A stretch of DNA of 64,000 nt from Pseudomonas solani (GCF_026072635.1 NZ_AP023081.1:6196501-6260500), one strand, 5' to 3'. Shown: positions 37,164 through 45,249, counted from the first letter of the stretch. Made by a program: numbers and translations. Notes: generated from the sequence alone by a model not told the origin.

Positions 37164-37205
37164 ATTGGAAGGGCAAGGGCCCGGTCGAGGTTCAGGGAAT
37201 CGGGC
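37164..37205 (-). promoter_or_regulatory. Shared promoter-like element 2 (two boxes)
   Basis: Minus strand GATTCCCTGAACCT (37201-37188), 16 nt, then CTTCCAAT (37171-37164). The 18 bases AGGTTCAGGGAATCGGGC at 37188-37205 are identical to 29263-29280. It lies 33 nt before the DUF2061 start. See element 1 at 29240. Confidence 0.5.
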
Positions 37206-37310
37206 GGGTGGTGCCCGGGCAGGCACGGGCGCGGCGCCCATCCGATTGCTGCAACTTTCCGCCGGGGCGCCGCTTCTACTGCCATGAACCCCCGATCCCA
37301 GGAGATCGCC

Positions 37311-37817
37311 ATGAGATTCGCCCGACTCGCTTTACCCGCCCTGCTCTGCGCCTCCCTCAGCGCCCCGCTGTTCGCCGCCGACACGATCGACGCGGACGAC
37401 TTCGTCGACGAAGCCAGTGCCGGCGGCATCGCCGAGATCGAGGGCGGCAAGCTGGCACTGGAGAAATCCTCCTCGGCCAGCGTCAAGACCTTCGCCCAGC
37501 AGATGATCGACGACCACGGCGCGGCCAACCGCGAGCTGGCGGTACTGGCCCGCGAGAAGAAGCTGGAGGTGGCCACCGAAGCCGAACTGATGAGCAAGGC
37601 CAAGGCCCTGATCCTCAAGCTGCGTGACGGTGAGAACTTCGACGAGGCCTATGCCAACAACCAGGTGGCGGCCCACGAGAAGACCATCGAGCTGTTCAAG
37701 GAAGCCGCCGCTTCGGATGACAAGGAAATCGCCGCCTGGGCCACCAAGACCCTGCCCAAGCTCGAGCATCACCTGCAGATGGCCCGCGACCTCGCCGCCA
37801 CCCACAAGAAGCCCTGA
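37311..37817 (+). CDS. DUF4142 periplasmic protein
   Basis: A 168-residue exported protein with signal peptide MRFARLALPALLCASLSAPL..FAA. The mature part is a DUF4142 four-helix bundle: VDEASAGGIAEIEGGKLALE, SVKTFAQQMIDDHGAANREL (the family QMIxDH motif) and VAAHEKTIELFKEA. DUF4142 proteins are ferritin-like in fold and often linked to stress; the conserved glutamates and histidines may bind metal, but this is not shown. An AGGAGATC ribosome binding site precedes ATG 37311. It is divergent from the DUF2061 gene. Confidence 0.88.
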   Translation: MRFARLALPALLCASLSAPLFAADTIDADDFVDEASAGGIAEIEGGKLALEKSSSASVKTFAQQMIDDHGAANRELAVLAREKKLEVATEAELMSKAKALILKLRDGENFDEAYANNQVAAHEKTIELFKEAAASDDKEIAAWATKTLPKLEHHLQMARDLAATHKKP

Positions 37818-37824
37818 TGCAGCG

Positions 37825-37908
37825 GTAGGGGTGGATGCCGATAGTGGCGTCCACCTCCGCTGCTCCAACCGGGGCTCCGCTGGTGGACAAAAAGAGCGTT
37901 GTCCACCC
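37825..37908. repeat. Two REP-like palindromes
   Basis: GTAGGGGTGGATGCCGATAG.. with its arm GGCGTCCACC (37825-37855), and GGTGGACAAAAAGAGCGTTG.. closing TCCACC (37882-37908). They lie between the DUF4142 gene and the IS110 element. The rest of the 321-bp gap holds the IS left end. Confidence 0.65.
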
Positions 37909-38052
37909 TTGTATCTCGACTAACTACCCCTTCAGGGGTAATAGTTCCCGACTGATCATCGGGGGAGGGGCTGGAAGTCGTGTCCACCCTTAGGCCCTGA
38001 GCCTGCGACGTAGATAGTGCTCCGCCCCTCCACACTCACTCGAACAGCCCGA

Positions 38053-39127
38053 ACGGTATCTTGAGCCCAGAGCTCGCATTCACAAGGTTGGGCCGGGTGC
38101 AGTGATGATCGCATTTGGAACGATCAGGAGGAGCACACATGCCCAGTGTCATTGGTGTCGACATTGCCAAGCACACGTTCGATATCGCCACCCTGCAGGC
38201 GAACGGCAAGTACCGCACCAAGGCCAAGTTGGCCAACAGCGAGGCGGGCTTTCGCACGCTGCAGGAGTGGCTGAACAAGCACAGCGAGGCGGGTGCCTGG
38301 GTCGTGATGGAAGCCACCGGCATCCACCATGAAGCCCTGGCCGAATGGCTGCTGGAACAGAACTATCGGGTCTGCGTCCTCAACCCAGCGCAAATCGCTC
38401 ACTACGCCCGCAGTCAGCTGCAGCGCGTGAAAACTGACAAGGTCGACGCCAAGCTGATCGCCGAATACGGCGAGCGCCACCAAGATGAGCTACGGCCCTG
38501 GCAGCCTGAACCTCGCGCCATACGGCGCCTGAAAGCACTGATGCGGCGCCTGGCGGATCTGCAGGAAATCCAGCAGATGGAGAGCAATCGCCTGGAGGTG
38601 GCCGATACCAGCGTGCAGGAGTCGATCCGCTCAGTGTTGCGGCACATCGAGCAACAGATCGAGGAAACCCTCAAGGCCATCAACAACCACATCGACAATG
38701 ACCCGGATCTGCGCGGCAAACGTGATCTGTTGACCAGCATTGATGGCATCGCGGACAAGACAGCCGCCCTGATCCTGGCGGAGCTGGGCGACCCTCATCG
38801 CTTCACCAGCAGCCGCGCGATTACCGCCTTTGCCGGGCTAAACCCGCGTTTGCAGGAGTCTGGTAAGTACCGGGGGCAGACCCGCATTTCCAAGATGGGC
38901 TCATCGCGGCTGCGTGCTGGGCTGTACATGCCTGCCGTTTGCGCCCTGCAGCACAACGGGGCGATCAAAGCGATGAGAGAACGCCTCAGAGCCAAGGGCA
39001 AGACCGGCATGCAGATCATCTGCGCAGCGATGCGTAAGCTGCTGAACATCGCTTATGGCGTCTTGAAATCGGGCCAGCCGTACGACGTAAAACTGGCCCT
39101 TGCTCACTAGGGATCAAGACGGTATCT
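38053..39127 (+). mobile_element. IS110-family insertion sequence (limits uncertain)
   Basis: The element contains one transposase gene with noncoding flanks. ACGGTATCT occurs as a direct repeat at 38053-38061 and 39119-39127, 1066 bp apart, and I use these as provisional limits; they may instead be internal or coincidental. IS110 elements encode a bridge (seeker) RNA in a noncoding end. The left 5' region here (about 38060-38138) or sequence further left could hold it. No clear terminal inverted repeats are seen, as usual for the family. Confidence 0.55.
38139..39110 (+). CDS. IS110-family transposase (DEDD)
   Basis: A 323-residue intact transposase. The N-terminal RuvC-like domain has VIGVDIAKHTFDIAT (first Asp), VVMEATGIHHE (Glu) and RVKTDKVDAKLIAEY (two Asp), the DEDD set. 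The C-terminal Transposase_20 domain holds TSIDGIADKTAALILAELGD and the serine-bearing segment ITAFAGLNPRLQESGKYRGQ. The start ATG 38139 has AGGAGGAG upstream. It recombines IS ends with a target specified by the bridge RNA. The frame is unbroken, so the element could still be active. Confidence 0.93.
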   Translation: MPSVIGVDIAKHTFDIATLQANGKYRTKAKLANSEAGFRTLQEWLNKHSEAGAWVVMEATGIHHEALAEWLLEQNYRVCVLNPAQIAHYARSQLQRVKTDKVDAKLIAEYGERHQDELRPWQPEPRAIRRLKALMRRLADLQEIQQMESNRLEVADTSVQESIRSVLRHIEQQIEETLKAINNHIDNDPDLRGKRDLLTSIDGIADKTAALILAELGDPHRFTSSRAITAFAGLNPRLQESGKYRGQTRISKMGSSRLRAGLYMPAVCALQHNGAIKAMRERLRAKGKTGMQIICAAMRKLLNIAYGVLKSGQPYDVKLALAH

Positions 39128-39199
39128 ACGAAAAGCCACTCAGCAGTCATGCCGGCGATGGGCCGTCTCGAGCCTGTAACAGGCCCAGTTACCACGCCC

Positions 39200-39751
39200 T
39201 CAGGAATGGATCGATGAGGTAACGGCGTCGGCGGCCATGCCCAGGCAGTCGATCTCGTGGATCATCCCGGTGGCCAGCGCCGCCTCGGCGTCGAGGATGC
39301 GTGGCGCGGCCTTGAGGTAGTCGAGGATGTCCAGCGGTTCGGCGCCGGCTGGGGTGCACTCGGCGACGATGCGCGCGTAGAGGTGCAGGTCGTAGTCCAG
39401 GCTCATGGCGTATTCCGACATCCGCGCGTGGTCCACCGAGCCGTTGAGGTTCCAGTGAAAGGGGTGGAAGAGGAACTTGCTGTGCTGGCAGGCGCTGCGC
39501 CGCTGCCCGGCGAGGAAGATGATGTTGCCCATGGACTCCACCGTGCCCAGGTTGTGGGTGCGCACGGGGATGGGCAGCGAGATGAGGAAGTTGTACAGGG
39601 AGAAGCCGTAGCTGCACTCCCCGCCCATGGTGGCGATCTTGATTACCAGTTCGTCCGCGCCCTGCTGCACGGCCTGGGTGCAGCGCTCGATGAGCTGGCC
39701 GCTGGTGGTGGAGTTGATCGGCGCGGTGAAATGCACGATGTGGCTGGCCAT
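39200..39751 (-). CDS. Orphan ClpP-class serine protease-like protein
   Basis: A 183-residue protein of the ClpP/crotonase fold. VIKIATMGGECSYGFSLYNF corresponds to the ClpP oxyanion loop region, TVESMGNIIFLAGQRRSACQ carries the nucleophile Ser in ESMG, and HSKFLFHPFHW the histidine. The catalytic acid is less clear. It lacks the N-terminal loops for Clp ATPase docking and is unlike housekeeping ClpP (about 210 residues). It lies alone in a region of small stress-type genes, after an IS110. An AGGAGGAG ribosome binding site precedes ATG 39751. Function unknown. Confidence 0.82.
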   Translation of the reverse strand: MASHIVHFTAPINSTTSGQLIERCTQAVQQGADELVIKIATMGGECSYGFSLYNFLISLPIPVRTHNLGTVESMGNIIFLAGQRRSACQHSKFLFHPFHWNLNGSVDHARMSEYAMSLDYDLHLYARIVAECTPAGAEPLDILDYLKAAPRILDAEAALATGMIHEIDCLGMAADAVTSSIHS

Positions 39752-39805
39752 GGCTGCCCTCCTCCTTTTTTGTCTGGGTGGTTCTGAGTGGTGGCCTCTG
39801 CCAGG

Positions 39806-40006
39806 TCAGCTCGCGCCTGCCTGGCGCGGGCGGTCGGGCGCGTCGCTGCTGCCGGGGCGATCCTCGGTGGAGGGGTTGCGCGGGGCCTGCCACTCCGGGT
39901 GCAGCTCGGGCGGAATGCCTTCGCGCTCGCGGGTGGGCGCCTCGCGGTCACTGCCCGGGCTCGATTCGACGCTCTGGTTATCAGGAGTGCGGGGAAGGTC
40001 GTTCAT
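39806..40006 (-). CDS. Small hydrophilic hypothetical protein (66 aa)
   Basis: MNDLPRTPDNQSVESSPGSD begins a 66-residue, highly charged, Pro/Ser-rich and probably disordered protein. A GGAGACGACC ribosome-binding region precedes ATG 40006, the same leader sequence used by the PLDc_N-like gene. No domain recognised. It lies 54 nt upstream of the ClpP-like gene on the same strand and may share its transcript. Confidence 0.6.
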   Translation of the reverse strand: MNDLPRTPDNQSVESSPGSDREAPTREREGIPPELHPEWQAPRNPSTEDRPGSSDAPDRPRQAGAS

Positions 40007-40172
40007 GGTCGTCTCCAGTGGATGGCTCAGGTTCGGTGGAGCCGCCCGCGCCGCTTGTTGTTCCGTCAATCCGTCGGCCGGTGGCGGCCCTCGGCAGCCC
40101 CGGTCATCCCATAGCCTGAACTCCGCCGAAGCCGCCGCAGTCACTCCAGCATGACCCTCGGAGGACCGCACC

Positions 40173-40424
40173 ATGCACACCCACTATGAAGGCCAGGCCA
40201 CCCTCGTCTACGCGCCCGGCCACCAGGGCAGGTCGACCATGCCGACCGCCTGCAGCACCACCGTCGTGCTCGACGAAGCCATCCCCGGCATCTTCAGCCT
40301 CACCTGCGACCTGGACCTGGGCGATGCCGACTCGCTGCGCATCACCCTGCCCAACGGCCTCAGCGTGGAGGGGCTGATCACCTACCAGGATGGACGCATG
40401 CTCAATATCGTCACCCTGAACTGA
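40173..40424 (+). CDS. Small hypothetical protein (83 aa)
   Basis: An 83-residue soluble, beta-rich protein (TTVVLDEAIPGIFSLTCDLD; SLRITLPNGLSVEGLITYQD). A GGAGGACC ribosome binding site precedes ATG 40173. It is followed at 10 nt by the 70-residue paralogue gene, so the two probably form an operon. It might be a PilZ-like or single-strand barrel, but I see no diagnostic motif. Confidence 0.68.
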   Translation: MHTHYEGQATLVYAPGHQGRSTMPTACSTTVVLDEAIPGIFSLTCDLDLGDADSLRITLPNGLSVEGLITYQDGRMLNIVTLN

Positions 40425-40434
40425 GGAGCGGGAC

Positions 40435-40647
40435 ATGAACCCAGTGCGGACGGCAGCCCTGCAGGAAGCGTTGTGGATAGCGCTGGAGGCCACCCTGGCG
40501 GCCGCGGAAGAAGCCGGTGTGGACCGTGACGACTTGCTCGCCGCCGCCCGGGGCATCGCCACCTCGGCGCTGAAGAGCGGCTCCGACCAGGCTGCATCGC
40601 TGATCGCCCAGGCCGCCTTGCGCCGGCACATCGGGCAACGCCCCTGA
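40435..40647 (+). CDS. Small conserved hypothetical protein (70 aa), paralogue of the gene at 24852
   Basis: MNPVRTAALQEALWIALEAT begins a 70-residue helical protein ending AALRRHIGQRP. It shares ALWxALEAxLAAAxxAGxDRxxLxxAA and LRRHIG with the product of 24852-25064, at identical length. GAGGAG precedes ATG 40435. Function unknown; conservation of both ends suggests a real fold or interaction module. Confidence 0.75.
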   Translation: MNPVRTAALQEALWIALEATLAAAEEAGVDRDDLLAAARGIATSALKSGSDQAASLIAQAALRRHIGQRP

Positions 40648-40799
40648 GCGCCCTAGCGACCCATGTCCCCCTGCGCAATTGACTCGGTGCCAATAAACTC
40701 CTTGAGCGCAAGGCCTGGATCGTGGTGTCTATGCGGCTGAAACGGGCACCCGGATGGTGCCTGGGGTGGGGTTGAAGTCAGTAGGCGGAGAGCCGAAGC

Positions 40800-41435
40800 G
40801 TGGTACCTGGATATTTCGAAAAGCTGCTGAGCATCGCCAATGACCCGCAACGGGGCTGGGCCAACCGCCTGGCCGCGACGCGCATGGCGATCCGCAAGGC
40901 GGCGCAGCAGCACGACCTGCAGCAGGGCAAGCTGTGGGACCAGCGCCGCCGCATGCGCGAGCACCTGCCCTTCACCCGCCACACCCTCAAGGAACTCGAA
41001 GCCGCGCAGCACGCGCACCTGGCTTCCTACCAGGCGCTGCTGCGCTCCACCGGCCAGTTGCTGATCGCCAACGAACCGCAGGTGCTGGACGAACTGGAGA
41101 CGCCCCGCTTGCTGGACCTGCTCGGGGTCAACCCGACGCACCGCCGGCGCATCCCCCGCAACGTCGAGCGCCTGCTCTGCGTGGTGGTGCTGCAGGGGCT
41201 GGAAGACAGCGCCCGGCAGTTCAGCGGCCGCCAGCTCGCCGCGCCCCGGAGTGGGCCGCTGGCCCGGGCCTTCAACGAGGTGATGGTCTGCACCACCCTG
41301 CACACACTGCGCAACACCCCCGGCAAGATCGGCCGCCAAGCCGGCACCCCGCCACAACGGCGCAGCGAGTGCGCCGCCCCAGTGCTGACGGTGTACAACG
41401 CCGACGGCAGCAGCCGCGTCTACCCGCTGGGCTGA
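40800..41435 (+). CDS. Hypothetical protein (211 aa)
   Basis: A 211-residue soluble, basic and mostly helical protein. The start is a GTG at 40800 with GGCGGAGAG upstream. Segments include LLSIANDPQRGWANRLAATR, a charged middle (DQRRRMREHLPFTRHTLKEL) and a C-terminal VLTVYNADGSSRVYPLG. I do not recognise a domain. Its stop overlaps the convergent LysR gene by 16 nt. Good codon bias for the host and length support a real gene. Confidence 0.68.
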   Translation: MVPGYFEKLLSIANDPQRGWANRLAATRMAIRKAAQQHDLQQGKLWDQRRRMREHLPFTRHTLKELEAAQHAHLASYQALLRSTGQLLIANEPQVLDELETPRLLDLLGVNPTHRRRIPRNVERLLCVVVLQGLEDSARQFSGRQLAAPRSGPLARAFNEVMVCTTLHTLRNTPGKIGRQAGTPPQRRSECAAPVLTVYNADGSSRVYPLG

Positions 41436-42328
41436 CCGCCCTCCCCACAGGCGCCCCGCACGCACTCGCGCAGCCAGCGGTGTGCGGGGTCGGCATCCAT
41501 CCGTGGGTGCCAGAGCATGGAGACCTTGATGGGTTCCACATCCAGCGGCAGCGGGAAGCTGAACAGCCCCGCGCGCAGGCTGCCGCTGTGGCGCTCGGGC
41601 ACGGTGGCGATGAGGTCGGTGGCGCGGGCCAGCGCCAGGGCGGCGGAGAAGCCGCCCACCAGGGTGACGACATCCCGTTCGAGGCCGGCAGCCTTGAGAG
41701 CGTCGTCCACCGGGCCGCGGTCCTTGCCACGGCGCGACACCAGCACATGGCGCCCACCGGCATAACGTTCGGCGGTGATAGCGCCACGGGTCAGCGGATG
41801 GCCTTGGCGCACCACGCCGACGAAGCGGTCCTGGAACAGCGCACGGGTGCGGATCTCCGGGCCGGCGTCGGCGCCTACCACGCCGGTATCGAGATCGACG
41901 CTGCCGTCACGCAGGGGCGCACTGTCCTTGTCGGTCTTGGCCACGAAGCGCAGGCGCATGCCCGGCGCCTCGGCCCCCATACGCTCGATCAGTGCCGGGC
42001 CGAAGTTCTCCACGAAGCCATCACCCACGCGCAGGGTGAAGGTGCGCACCAGGCGCTGCAGGTCGAGGTGCTCCACCGGGCGCAGCACGCCCTCCACTCC
42101 CAGCACCAGCTGGCTGACCTGCTCGCGCAACTCCAGCGCCCGGGGCGTGGGCACCAGGCCGCGACCGGCGCGTACCAGCAGCGGGTCGCCAAGGGTTTCC
42201 CGCAGCCGCGCCAGGGCCCGGCTCATGGCCGAGGGGCTCAGGTGCAGGCGCTTGGCAGCACGCGCGACGCTGCCTTCGGCGAGCAGCACGTCGAGGGTGA
42301 TCAGCAGGTTGAAATCGGGATGGCTCAT
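41420..42328 (-). CDS. LysR-family regulator of the MFS gene
   Basis: A 302-residue LysR protein. The HTH is at residues about 4-60 (LITLDVLLAEGSVARAAKRL; LSPSAMSRALARLRETLG), followed by a full effector domain. ATG 42328 is chosen because the longer frame crosses the divergent promoter. It is divergent from an MFS drug exporter 130 bp away, the common arrangement of a LysR regulator and its target pump. GCAT (42372) and ATGC (42389) flank an AT-rich stretch (AATAAAG) that may be a LysR site, weakly supported. Confidence 0.9.
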   Translation of the reverse strand: MSHPDFNLLITLDVLLAEGSVARAAKRLHLSPSAMSRALARLRETLGDPLLVRAGRGLVPTPRALELREQVSQLVLGVEGVLRPVEHLDLQRLVRTFTLRVGDGFVENFGPALIERMGAEAPGMRLRFVAKTDKDSAPLRDGSVDLDTGVVGADAGPEIRTRALFQDRFVGVVRQGHPLTRGAITAERYAGGRHVLVSRRGKDRGPVDDALKAAGLERDVVTLVGGFSAALALARATDLIATVPERHSGSLRAGLFSFPLPLDVEPIKVSMLWHPRMDADPAHRWLRECVRGACGEGGQPSG

Positions 42329-42458
42329 GGACGGAAAAACTAGCACGGCCAGCCTATCTATGGCGTCTGGTGCATGAATAAAGTGCAAATGCTGCGCCTT
42401 CCGCCCTATCAGCACCGCGCCCAGACTGTGCTGGCGACCCACCCCACGGAGCCCCGCC

Positions 42459-43871
42459 ATGCAGACCCCCACAGCCAACCCAGCGACCACCGAACAGGCG
42501 AGCGGCTCGAAATGGGCATTGGCCAGCCTTGCCCTGGCCACCCTGCTCGCCTCCCTGGGCACCAGCATCGCCAACGTCGGCCTGCCGACCCTGGCCGAAG
42601 CCTTCGGCGCTCCCTTCCAGAACGTGCAGTGGGTGGTGCTGGCCTACCTGCTGGCCATAACCACACTGAGCGTGGGTGCGGGCCGCCTCGGCGACCTGCT
42701 GGGGCGCCGTCGCCTGCTGCTGGCGGGCCTGCTGCTGTTCAGTGGTGCCTCCACCCTGTGCGGCCTGGCGCCGTCCCTCGGCTGGCTGATCGGCGCCCGC
42801 GCGCTGCAGGGCCTGGGTGCGGCGATGATGATGACCCTGGCGATGGCCCTGATCGGCGAGACGGTGCCACGCGAGAAGACCGGCAGCGCCATGGGCCTGC
42901 TCGGCACCCTGTCGGCCATCGGCACCGCACTGGGCCCCTCCCTCGGCGGGCTGCTGCTGGCCGGGCCCGGCTGGCGGGCGCTGTTCCTGGTCGGCCTGCC
43001 CCTGGGCCTGCTGGCCTTCGCCCTCGCCCACCGCCACCTGTCGCGCGACCGGGCGAACGACGGCGGCGCCCGCTTCGACATCCCCGGCACCCTGCTGCTG
43101 GCCCTGACCCTGGCCGCCTATGCCCTGGGGCTGACCCTGGGCCACGGCCACTTCGGCTCGCTCAACGGCGCCCTGCTGCTGGCAGCGGGCCTGGGCCTGG
43201 CACTGTTCATCCGCGTGGAAAGGCACGTCGCCTCGCCGCTGCTGCGCCTGGCGATGTTCCGCGACCCGCAGCTGCGCGCCGGGCTGGCCATGGGGGCGCT
43301 GGTCACCAGCGTGCTGATGGCAACCCTGGTGGTGGGCCCCTTCTACCTCTCCGGCGCGCTGCATCTGGCGCCGGCCCAGGTGGGGCTGGCCATGTCCTGC
43401 GGGCCGCTGGTGTCGGCGCTGATGGGCGTGCCCGCCGGGCGCCTGGTGGACCGCCTCGGCGCCGCGCCCATGGTGCGCATCGGCCTGCTGGGCATGGCGC
43501 TGGCCACCCTGGCCCTGCCACTGCTGCCGACGCACCTGGGCGTGCTCGGCTATATCGTGCCGCTGGCCGGGCTTACGGCGGGCTATGCGCTGTTCCAGGC
43601 GGCCAACAACACCCGGGTGATGGCGGAGGTGCCGGCACAGCGGCGCGGCCTGGTGTCGGGCCTGCTCAACCTGTCGCGCAACCTGGGGCTGGTCACCGGT
43701 GCCTCGGCCCTGGGCGCGGTGTTCGCCTTGGGCGCGGCGAGCGACGACATCACCCGCGCGGCGCCCGAGGCCATCGCCGCCGGCATGCGCGGCACCTTCC
43801 TCGTCGCCCTGGGGCTGGTGCTCATCGCACTGCTACTCGCCCTCGCCGACAGCCCGCGCCGCGCGACTTGA
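42459..43871 (+). CDS. MFS multidrug exporter (DHA2/EmrB-QacA type)
   Basis: A 470-residue membrane protein with about 14 hydrophobic segments. Diagnostic motifs are SLGTSIANVGLPTLAEAFGA (motif D1-like), GRLGDLLGRRRLLLAGLLLF (motif A) and GLGAAMMMTLAMALIGE (motif B region). The family exports drugs and dyes using the proton gradient. It is divergent from a LysR regulator and converges directly on a TetR gene (stop next to stop), so two regulators flank it. Substrate unknown. Confidence 0.9.
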   Translation: MQTPTANPATTEQASGSKWALASLALATLLASLGTSIANVGLPTLAEAFGAPFQNVQWVVLAYLLAITTLSVGAGRLGDLLGRRRLLLAGLLLFSGASTLCGLAPSLGWLIGARALQGLGAAMMMTLAMALIGETVPREKTGSAMGLLGTLSAIGTALGPSLGGLLLAGPGWRALFLVGLPLGLLAFALAHRHLSRDRANDGGARFDIPGTLLLALTLAAYALGLTLGHGHFGSLNGALLLAAGLGLALFIRVERHVASPLLRLAMFRDPQLRAGLAMGALVTSVLMATLVVGPFYLSGALHLAPAQVGLAMSCGPLVSALMGVPAGRLVDRLGAAPMVRIGLLGMALATLALPLLPTHLGVLGYIVPLAGLTAGYALFQAANNTRVMAEVPAQRRGLVSGLLNLSRNLGLVTGASALGAVFALGAASDDITRAAPEAIAAGMRGTFLVALGLVLIALLLALADSPRRAT

Positions 43872-44495
43872 TCAGCCCGCCCGCTGGCTGCGCTGCACCA
43901 GCGCGACGATGGTGGCGAAGAGTTCTTCCTCGGCCTGGGCGGGGGTGATCTCCTCGGCAGCGGCGGCGTGTGACAGCGCCTCCGCCGCGCCGAGCATGGC
44001 CCGCAACCCAGGGGCGCCGAGGCCGCCCTGCCCGGTGAACGGGCTCAGCACTGCGCGGCATTTGGCGAGGAAGATCGCCTCGTATTCACGCTTGATGCGC
44101 TCCAGCTCCGGCGAGCCGGCCAGCGCCGCGGTGACCCCGGGGATCTCGCGCCCCTGCTGCTGCACACAGGCGACGTAGGACGAGGCGATGACCCGGGCGA
44201 TGCCCTCGAGCGTTGGCTCGGCGGTGTCCAGCGCCGCATCCATGACCGCCGTCTGGCGCGCGTCGAAATCCTGGTAGAGCACCGCCAGCAAGCCCTGCCG
44301 CGTGCCGAAGTGGTCGTACACCACCGGCTTGGTCACACCGGCCAGCTCGGCCAGGCGGCCCAGGGTCAGCGCATCGCTGCCCTCCTCCCGCACCAGGCGC
44401 CAGGCCGCTTCCAGCAGTTGTTTCTGCCGCTCCTCGCGGGACAACCGACGGCGCGGCTGCGCGGCGGAATCCTGTTGCTTCTCATCGCTTGACAT
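43872..44495 (-). CDS. TetR-family regulator
   Basis: A 207-residue TetR protein. The HTH is in LLEAAWRLVREEGSDALTLG and LAELAGVTKPVVYDHFGTRQ (about residues 28-70); the C-terminal domain resembles TetR_C group proteins with VIASSYVACVQQQGREIPGV. It is divergent from a flavodoxin-like quinone reductase, with several operator-like repeats in the 95-bp gap. It therefore most likely represses that gene and itself. The stop immediately follows the MFS stop. Confidence 0.9.
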   Translation of the reverse strand: MSSDEKQQDSAAQPRRRLSREERQKQLLEAAWRLVREEGSDALTLGRLAELAGVTKPVVYDHFGTRQGLLAVLYQDFDARQTAVMDAALDTAEPTLEGIARVIASSYVACVQQQGREIPGVTAALAGSPELERIKREYEAIFLAKCRAVLSPFTGQGGLGAPGLRAMLGAAEALSHAAAAEEITPAQAEEELFATIVALVQRSQRAG

Positions 44496-44513
44496 GGGAA
44501 ACCTACCAAAAGC

Positions 44514-44557
44514 AACTTACCAATCGTAACTTACTGAAAGTATATAAGCGCTTTCAG
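44514..44557. promoter_or_regulatory. Operator-like repeats between TetR and quinone reductase genes
   Basis: AACTTAC occurs twice (44514-44520 and 44528-44534), 14 bp apart. CTGAAAG (44534-44540) and CTTTCAG (44551-44557) form a perfect inverted repeat around TATATAAGCG, which can also serve as a -10 region. This is a compact AT-rich island in GC-rich DNA, suited to TetR binding over the promoter. Confidence 0.5.
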
Positions 44558-44590
44558 CTCTCCCGCAATCGAGCCACAGGAGCCACCGAC

Positions 44591-45208
44591 ATGCACGCCC
44601 TTATCGTTGTCGCCCATCACGACCCCGAGTCGCTCACCCACGCCATCGCCGCCGAAGTCGCCCGTGGCGTGGCCGAGTCCGCGCCGGGCAACGGCAGTGA
44701 AACCGCCGACCTCTTCCAGGAAGGCTTCGACCCCCGCTTCAACCCCGCCGACCACGCCGTGCACCGCCACCAGGCCACGCCGCCGGCGGATGTGCTCGCC
44801 GAGCAGGCGCGCATCGACAACGCCGATGCCCTGGTGCTGGTCTACCCGGTGTACTGGTGGTCGATGCCGGGCCTGCTCAAGGGCTGGATAGACCGGGTGT
44901 TCAGCAACGGCTGGGCCTTCGACTTCGTCCTCGACCAGCGCTTCGAGAAGAAGCTCGGCCACCTCAAGGTGCACCTGATCGGGGTCGGCGGCGCCGATGC
45001 CGGCACCTATGAACGCCACGGCTACCTGGAAGCGATGAAGGCGCAGATCGACCACGGCATCTTCGATTACTGCGGCGCCCAGGTGCTCAGCTCCGAACTG
45101 CTGCTGGAATCGGAAAGCCGCGACCCGGCCGACTACCTGCGGGCAGCCCGCAGCCTCGGCCAATCGCTGTTCGCCCAGGCGCCCGTAGCGCGCCCCGTGG
45201 AGGCGTGA
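44591..45208 (+). CDS. Flavodoxin-like NAD(P)H:quinone oxidoreductase (MdaB/YwrO type)
   Basis: A 205-residue flavodoxin-fold reductase. MHALIVVAHHDPESLTHAIA begins the FMN/FAD phosphate-binding loop, and YPVYWWSMPGLLKGWIDRVF with FSNGWAFDF is the classic signature of the NQO1/MdaB family. It reduces quinones by two electrons and protects against redox cycling. Start ATG 44591 is preceded by CAGGAG. A divergent TetR gene and operator repeats suggest induction by quinones or electrophiles. Confidence 0.9.
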   Translation: MHALIVVAHHDPESLTHAIAAEVARGVAESAPGNGSETADLFQEGFDPRFNPADHAVHRHQATPPADVLAEQARIDNADALVLVYPVYWWSMPGLLKGWIDRVFSNGWAFDFVLDQRFEKKLGHLKVHLIGVGGADAGTYERHGYLEAMKAQIDHGIFDYCGAQVLSSELLLESESRDPADYLRAARSLGQSLFAQAPVARPVEA

Positions 45209-45249
45209 GGCCCTCCCCCAAAGGCGGCCCCCACCTGTCGGGGCGACTT

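Noticed and set aside
40600..41440. Convergent overlap of the hypothetical gene with LysR as evidence of a wrong gene call
   Set aside because: Only 16 nt overlap, which is common for convergent genes. Both frames have good codon use, so both are kept.
42372..42392. LysR binding site between LysR and MFS genes
   Set aside because: GCAT and ATGC flank an AT-rich stretch but the classical T-N11-A geometry is not convincing. It is mentioned only within the LysR entry.
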